From the NCBI GenBank assembly GCA_031418775.1, contig JANOJN010000215.1:31404-95403 (forward strand): a DNA stretch of 64,000 bases. The letters run 5' to 3'. Under the pieces are notes generated by a model. That model was not told the DNA's origin. It saw only the letters and a program-made list of their open reading frames with translations, and did not search any database. This document shows positions 59,962 to 64,000 of the stretch, in pieces (positions within the stretch are counted from its first letter, which is position 1; every line of letters begins with the position of its first letter). Source of the stretch: JANLQX01 sp031418775 (lineage in GTDB: Bacteria > Actinomycetota > Acidimicrobiia > Acidimicrobiales > JANYDT01). Position numbers and translations under genes: made by a program.

Positions 59962-61299
59962 TCAGGCGTCGACGGTGTGGCGTTCCCGCTTCGTCCGGTA
60001 GAGCGATTCGTCCGCCCGGGTGAGGAGGTCGTTCAGCTCGGCGATGTCCTTGGCCGTCGCGAAGCCGATGCTCGCTTGAATCTCGATGTCGAGGTCACCG
60101 CTGACCACCCCCAGCGAGAACCGGTTGTTCGCGTCGGCCAATTCGTCGGGGATCTCGGCGCCCCACTGACCAGATGCGACAATCGCAAACTCGTCGCCCC
60201 CGAGACGGGCTACCGTCGCTCGCGCCGCTGCGCAGCCTCCGAGTCGGGTCGAAAGGGCGACAAGCACGGCATCGCCGGCGTCATGACCGTAGAGGTCATT
60301 CACGTGCTTGAAGTCGTCGATGTCGACGACCACAGCGGTCACCGGAAAGAGTCCGTCATCGGCGAGTTCGTCGAGTGCCTCGCGCAGGCCGGCCCGGTTT
60401 GCCAGACCGGTCAGCGGATCGGTCATCGCCGCAACCTGCATGGTCCGACGCCGTTGCGCCTCGAGCAGCGCCACCCGCACGAGGTGCGATGCGATCGTGA
60501 GATGCATCTCCGGCCGTAGTTCGGGGACGTACCCCGAACCAGTCCAGATGGCGATCACACCGAGGGGTTCGCAGCCGGGCTCGCCGATCGGGTACATCCA
60601 CACCATGCGGAACCCCTCCGCCGCTGCAGCATCACGAACGCGCATGTCGGCCAGGTCGTCGACGGAGAAACATGCCGGGGTGATCCAATCGGCGACGAGG
60701 CCTTCGTCCATCAGATGACCGTCGATGAGCGGGTCATCGAGTGAGATCTGCCGCCGCGAACTCAGCGCGTGCCGACCGGCGTGGTCCCACCAGGTTACGA
60801 ACAGTTCCTCTGCGTGCACCAGCGGATTCTCGGCAGCGACATAGTCGAGGATCGACGCGAGAATCTCGCGCGTCGGCGCAGCGGTGGCCATCTGCCCCAG
60901 TGCCCGGGTCATGCCGGAACGGTCCGGGTTGCGGTCGAGTCGGATGACGATCGCCTCGACATTCGGGTTGGTGAGTTCGTTCTGCATGGAGAGCGTGCAC
61001 AGGAGCCACCGGCCATCGTTGTGCCGCACCCGCATCTGGACGGTCGGAAGGGTGATCTCGTCGACCGCGTTGGCGATGTCGTAGCGGTCGGCGAACTCGC
61101 CGTGATCCTGCAGAACCTTGGCGGCCATCGGGAGGTCGTCGGGATGCAGGAGCTCGAGCGCGCTGGAGCCGGTCGGGTCGAACCCGAAGATCCTGACGAA
61201 CGACGCGCTCACCCACACCACGTGCATCGATTCGTCGAGGAGCCCGATCGCCGAACCGAAGAGTGTGCCGGCCGCGGCGAGGCCGCGCGCCGTCCACAT
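59962..61299 (-). CDS. Diguanylate cyclase with PAS and GAF-like sensor domains
   Basis: 445 residues from the ATG at 61299; the open frame above overlaps the recQ 3' end (61409), and a GTG at 61326 is an alternative. Order: a PAS-like domain (FGSAIGLLDESMHVVWVSAS), a GAF-like region (HAEELFVTWWDHAGRHALSS), then GGDEF (MTDPLTGLANRAGLREAL, DIDDFKHVNDLYGHDAGD, RLGGDEFAIVAS with intact GGDEF). It should make cyclic di-GMP. No EAL domain. Confidence 0.88.
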   Translation of the reverse strand: MWTARGLAAAGTLFGSAIGLLDESMHVVWVSASFVRIFGFDPTGSSALELLHPDDLPMAAKVLQDHGEFADRYDIANAVDEITLPTVQMRVRHNDGRWLLCTLSMQNELTNPNVEAIVIRLDRNPDRSGMTRALGQMATAAPTREILASILDYVAAENPLVHAEELFVTWWDHAGRHALSSRRQISLDDPLIDGHLMDEGLVADWITPACFSVDDLADMRVRDAAAAEGFRMVWMYPIGEPGCEPLGVIAIWTGSGYVPELRPEMHLTIASHLVRVALLEAQRRRTMQVAAMTDPLTGLANRAGLREALDELADDGLFPVTAVVVDIDDFKHVNDLYGHDAGDAVLVALSTRLGGCAAARATVARLGGDEFAIVASGQWGAEIPDELADANNRFSLGVVSGDLDIEIQASIGFATAKDIAELNDLLTRADESLYRTKRERHTVDA

Positions 61300-61408
61300 C
61301 GCGTCTCGTTCGGCGGTCTCCTCCACCTCCCCTACTTCGGCGCGTTCACCGGTCAGGTTGAGCGGCGTTCCGGAGCGATGCTGGGGCCCTGCCAGCACAA
61401 ACGCAATT

Positions 61409-63508
61409 TCAGGGCAGCTGGTGTACGACCAGGGGCAGCACTGCGGCTGCCCCTGCCTCACGCAACAGCGCTGCCGCCATCGTCATGGTCCAACCCGTTC
61501 GGTAGTGCGAATCGAGGAGAAGCACCGGGCCTCGGGGCACGTCGACGCCGGGTCGAAGGGCCACGTTTGTTGAACGGGCGTTCACCTGTCCGGCCGACGG
61601 AACGTCGGAGGTCGGCATCTGGCCCGAGACGCCGATGGCGTCGATCACCGGGAGCTTGCCGATGGCCCCTAGGTGGTCGGCGATGGATCGGGTGAACCGG
61701 CCGTGCGCATGCGACGCAATCGGCACGATCGCCACTGGCCGCTCCCCCCAGCTCGACCTCCACCGGCCGAGCACGGCGACCATGCCAGCGAGGACCTCCG
61801 GCGAGGCGGGTGCGTCACGAATGGCACGGAGCTCCTCGACCCAGCCGGGGTCGTCGGCGAACGCCATGGCCCGGCCTTCGCTGCAGCCGACGATCTTTCC
61901 CTTTCGAGAGCTCCCACCGGGCCAGAGCTTGCGGGGCTCGATGACCACGTCCTGTCGACGGGCAAACACCCGCGCCTCGGTGAGCGTCGAGTCGTTCGGA
62001 CGCAGCCCCGGGGCTGGGAAGACGCCGGTGCACACCGAGCACCGCCCGCAGTCGACCGGCTCGGGATCGTCGAGCGCGGTTTGCAATGTGCGCATAAGAC
62101 ATCCCCGACCTCCGGCATAGGACCGCATGAGATCGGCCTCGGTTCGCCGGACCACGGCAAGCGCTTCCCACCGCGGGGTGTCGTAGGTCCAAGGTGTTGA
62201 GGTGCGATGCCATGACGAGCCGCTGCGAGCCACTGCTTCGTCAACGGCGAGGATCTTCAGCAGACCTTCGAGGCGGCCGCGTCGAATGCCCGTTGACGAC
62301 TCGAGCGCGAGCAGCGTCTGCGCCCCGCCGTCGAGGGCAGCGAAGATCTTGCCGACACGCTCTTCATCCGGGACGCCGGCCGTAGCGAAGTGTTCCCAGA
62401 TCTGCGTGTCGGTCTCGGCCGGCAGCAGGACGGCGTTGGCGTTGTCGAGGGCGCGGCCGGCGCGGCCGACCTGTTGGTAGTAGGCCACCGGCGACGAGGG
62501 CGAACCGACATGGATGCAGAACGCGAGGTCGGGCTTGTCGTACCCCATGCCGAGAGCAGATGTGGCAACCACGGCTTTGAGTTCGTTGCTGCGCAGTTGA
62601 TCTTCGACACGCTCGCGGGTCGTCGAGTCGAGGGCTCCGGAGTACGGCGCCACTGCGTGGCCACGACTCTGCAGGAATCCCGCCAATCGTTCGGTCTCGG
62701 CAATCGTAAGTGTATAGATGATCCCGGAACCGTCGATCGGATCGATGGCATCGGCCACCCAGGCGTAGCGTTCGATGGAGGTCAGACCTGGAACGACGGA
62801 GAGTCGCAACGACGACCGGGCGAGCGAGCCGCGGAAGGTGACCGTGTGGTCGCCGAGTTGGGCCGCCACGTCGAGCGTGACACGGGTGTTCGCCGTTGCC
62901 GTGGTGGCGAGCACGGGCGTCCGGGACCCAACACCGACGAGCGACTTCGCCAGGCGCTGGTAGTCGGGACGGAAGTCGAACCCCCAGTCGGAGATGCAGT
63001 GCGCCTCGTCGATCACGACGAGGCCGGCCGAGCTGATGAGCTGCGGGAGGATCGCGCCGAAGCGAGGGTTCGCCAACCGCTCGGGAGACACCAGCAGGAC
63101 GTCGAGATCCCCGGCGATCGCGTCGGCGAGGATCACGTCCCACGAATCGATGTTCGTCGAGTTCACCGTGGCTGCCTTGAGCCCCGCCCGCTCGGCCGCG
63201 GTGACCTGGTCGCGCATCAGCGCGAGCAATGGCGAGATGACGAGCGTTGGTCCTCCCCCGGCAGCCCTCAGGGCCGACGTGGCCGCCCAGTAGACCGCGG
63301 ACTTCCCCCACCCGGTTGCCTGGACGACGAGCACGCGGGACCGGTCATGGACCAGGGCACGAACCGCGGCGCGTTGATCGTCACGGGCCACAGCTGATGG
63401 TCCCGCCATCGCGAGGAGGACACGATCGAGATGCGCATCGGCCAGTTCATGCACCGCCGAACTCGATTGCTGCTCCGGCGGTCTGCGATGTTTCGGGCCG
63501 GAGGTCAT
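61409..63508 (-). CDS. recQ: RecQ-family DNA helicase with C-terminal phosphoribosyltransferase-like domain
   Basis: 699 residues. Superfamily 2 helicase motifs: ATGWGKSAVYWAATSAL (Walker A), LVISPLLALMRDQV, VVIDEAHCISDWGFDFRPDY (DEAH), LATTATAN, and YYQQVGRAGRALD (motif VI). A zinc-binding set GCLM...DCGRCSVC follows. The last ~100 residues read PVLLLDSHYRTGWTMTMAA, like the PRPP loop of phosphoribosyltransferases. This build is known in actinobacteria; the role of the tail is unclear. Confidence 0.9.
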   Translation of the reverse strand: MTSGPKHRRPPEQQSSSAVHELADAHLDRVLLAMAGPSAVARDDQRAAVRALVHDRSRVLVVQATGWGKSAVYWAATSALRAAGGGPTLVISPLLALMRDQVTAAERAGLKAATVNSTNIDSWDVILADAIAGDLDVLLVSPERLANPRFGAILPQLISSAGLVVIDEAHCISDWGFDFRPDYQRLAKSLVGVGSRTPVLATTATANTRVTLDVAAQLGDHTVTFRGSLARSSLRLSVVPGLTSIERYAWVADAIDPIDGSGIIYTLTIAETERLAGFLQSRGHAVAPYSGALDSTTRERVEDQLRSNELKAVVATSALGMGYDKPDLAFCIHVGSPSSPVAYYQQVGRAGRALDNANAVLLPAETDTQIWEHFATAGVPDEERVGKIFAALDGGAQTLLALESSTGIRRGRLEGLLKILAVDEAVARSGSSWHRTSTPWTYDTPRWEALAVVRRTEADLMRSYAGGRGCLMRTLQTALDDPEPVDCGRCSVCTGVFPAPGLRPNDSTLTEARVFARRQDVVIEPRKLWPGGSSRKGKIVGCSEGRAMAFADDPGWVEELRAIRDAPASPEVLAGMVAVLGRWRSSWGERPVAIVPIASHAHGRFTRSIADHLGAIGKLPVIDAIGVSGQMPTSDVPSAGQVNARSTNVALRPGVDVPRGPVLLLDSHYRTGWTMTMAAALLREAGAAAVLPLVVHQLP

Positions 63509-63576
63509 GCGTCAAAGTGTGACAGGGCCCTCTGACGGTTCGGACCGTGGTGTCGCACGACTCGAAGCGGCCCTCG

Positions 63577-64000
63577 TCAATCCGGCGGTCGCAAGAGCCT
63601 GGCCAGCGCATTCGCCCAGGCCCGACGGATCTGCAGTGGGCTCCTCGCGTGGTCGGTGCGGATCTGGTCCCACGCCTCGAACGAGGTGAGGGCGCTCACA
63701 ACCGCGACTGCATCCTCTGCCGCAGCCGGCGTGAGCAGATCGAGTTCGTCGGCGAAGTGGATGCGGACTTGGTCCGATCGGGTCGCCCTCACCCGGTGAA
63801 GCATTGCTTCCATCTCGGGAACCTGCGGCGCGCGCCACCGCAGCAGTCGGGCCATCGGCTCGGTCGTCTCGTAGAGCGACACCCGCGACGAGACGAAGTT
63901 CTCGATACGTTCCGCGATCCCACCCTGCCCTATGTGAGGAACGTCGAAGAGGTGGGCGTACCGCTCGAAGTAGAGCCGCGTGATCTCGTTGCGAAAGACG
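63577..64000 (-). CDS. TetR-family regulator, 5' partial
   Basis: The C-terminal 141 residues are present; the start is outside the window. The visible part (LYFERYAHLFDVPHIGQGG, NFVSSRVSLYETTEPMARLL, TSFEAWDQIRTDHARSP) resembles the ligand-binding half of TetR/AcrR regulators, with the usual Arg/Trp-rich last helices. DNA-binding part not seen. Target unknown. Confidence 0.75.
   Translation of the reverse strand, partial: VFRNEITRLYFERYAHLFDVPHIGQGGIAERIENFVSSRVSLYETTEPMARLLRWRAPQVPEMEAMLHRVRATRSDQVRIHFADELDLLTPAAAEDAVAVVSALTSFEAWDQIRTDHARSPLQIRRAWANALARLLRPPD

Noticed and set aside
1..64000. tRNA, rRNA or riboswitch genes
   Set aside because: I looked through the intergenic gaps, all under about 300 bp, and saw no cloverleaf, rRNA or recognisable riboswitch. 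A covariance-model search would settle it.

Overview
The window is chromosomal DNA from a high-GC actinobacterium. Strong G/C bias at third codon positions, frequent GTG/TTG starts, many 4-bp ATGA/GTGA gene overlaps, an actinobacterial-style RecQ helicase with a C-terminal phosphoribosyltransferase-like tail, and the mix of Liv-type transporters, flavin monooxygenases, P450 and thiolase/DUF35 pairs all fit the class Acidimicrobiia. That placement is inference; no rRNA or marker gene in the window settles it. I found no tRNA, rRNA, CRISPR array, phage or insertion sequence.

Layout. 1-2.2 kb: end of a cell-wall O-acyltransferase with an SGNH domain, then rpiB and an upstream cluster of 21-bp repeats. 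2.4-6.1 kb: tightly overlapped minus-strand operon tldD - small orf - tldE(pmbA) - 5-formyltetrahydrofolate cyclo-ligase. 6.2-9.6 kb: PAP2/Aur1-like membrane enzyme, SDR, GNAT, HDAC-family deacetylase. 9.7-17.3 kb: an uptake-and-oxidation island: NMT1-type ABC importer, two intact phytanoyl-CoA-dioxygenase-like genes and one broken copy, a fatty-acid-desaturase/Rieske fusion (MocD+MocE-like), and an XRE-cupin regulator. Two matching operator-like palindromes tie its divergent promoters together. 17.4-25.3 kb: isoprenoid/carotenoid block (polyprenyl diphosphate synthase, crtI, crtB, dxs) with a nonsense-disrupted acyltransferase and a histidine phosphatase. 25.3-29.1 kb: assimilatory sulfate reduction (TauE-like exporter, cysH, cysD, cysN).

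29.1-37.6 kb: isochorismatase-like hydrolase, Thermus/Rickettsia-type isocitrate dehydrogenase with a coupled small gene, GH36 alpha-galactosidase, a PEP-synthase-like protein, and a DUF35/thiolase pair. 37.6-46.7 kb: the most unusual part, a branched-chain-amino-acid-type ABC importer rebuilt as giant fusions: a 1658-residue LivH-LivM-LivG-multi-TM protein, an MFS-LivF protein, a lipoprotein and a LivK-type binding protein. 46.8-54.6 kb: TesB thioesterase, exported beta-carbonic anhydrase with a low-complexity insert, P450, DUF1295 reductase, a Baeyer-Villiger-type monooxygenase fused to an esterase, and an alpha/beta hydrolase (probably steroid/terpenoid or alkyl-chain oxidation). 54.7-64 kb: hypothetical protein, methyltransferase, remnant of a VOC/glyoxalase gene beside vapBC, TetR plus crotonase, LanC-like protein, PAS/GGDEF diguanylate cyclase, RecQ helicase and a partial TetR regulator.

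At least three genes are visibly broken: a PhyH paralogue by TGA, an acyltransferase by TAG, and a VOC protein by truncation. All calls rest on reading translated sequence and recalled family motifs; no database search was run.
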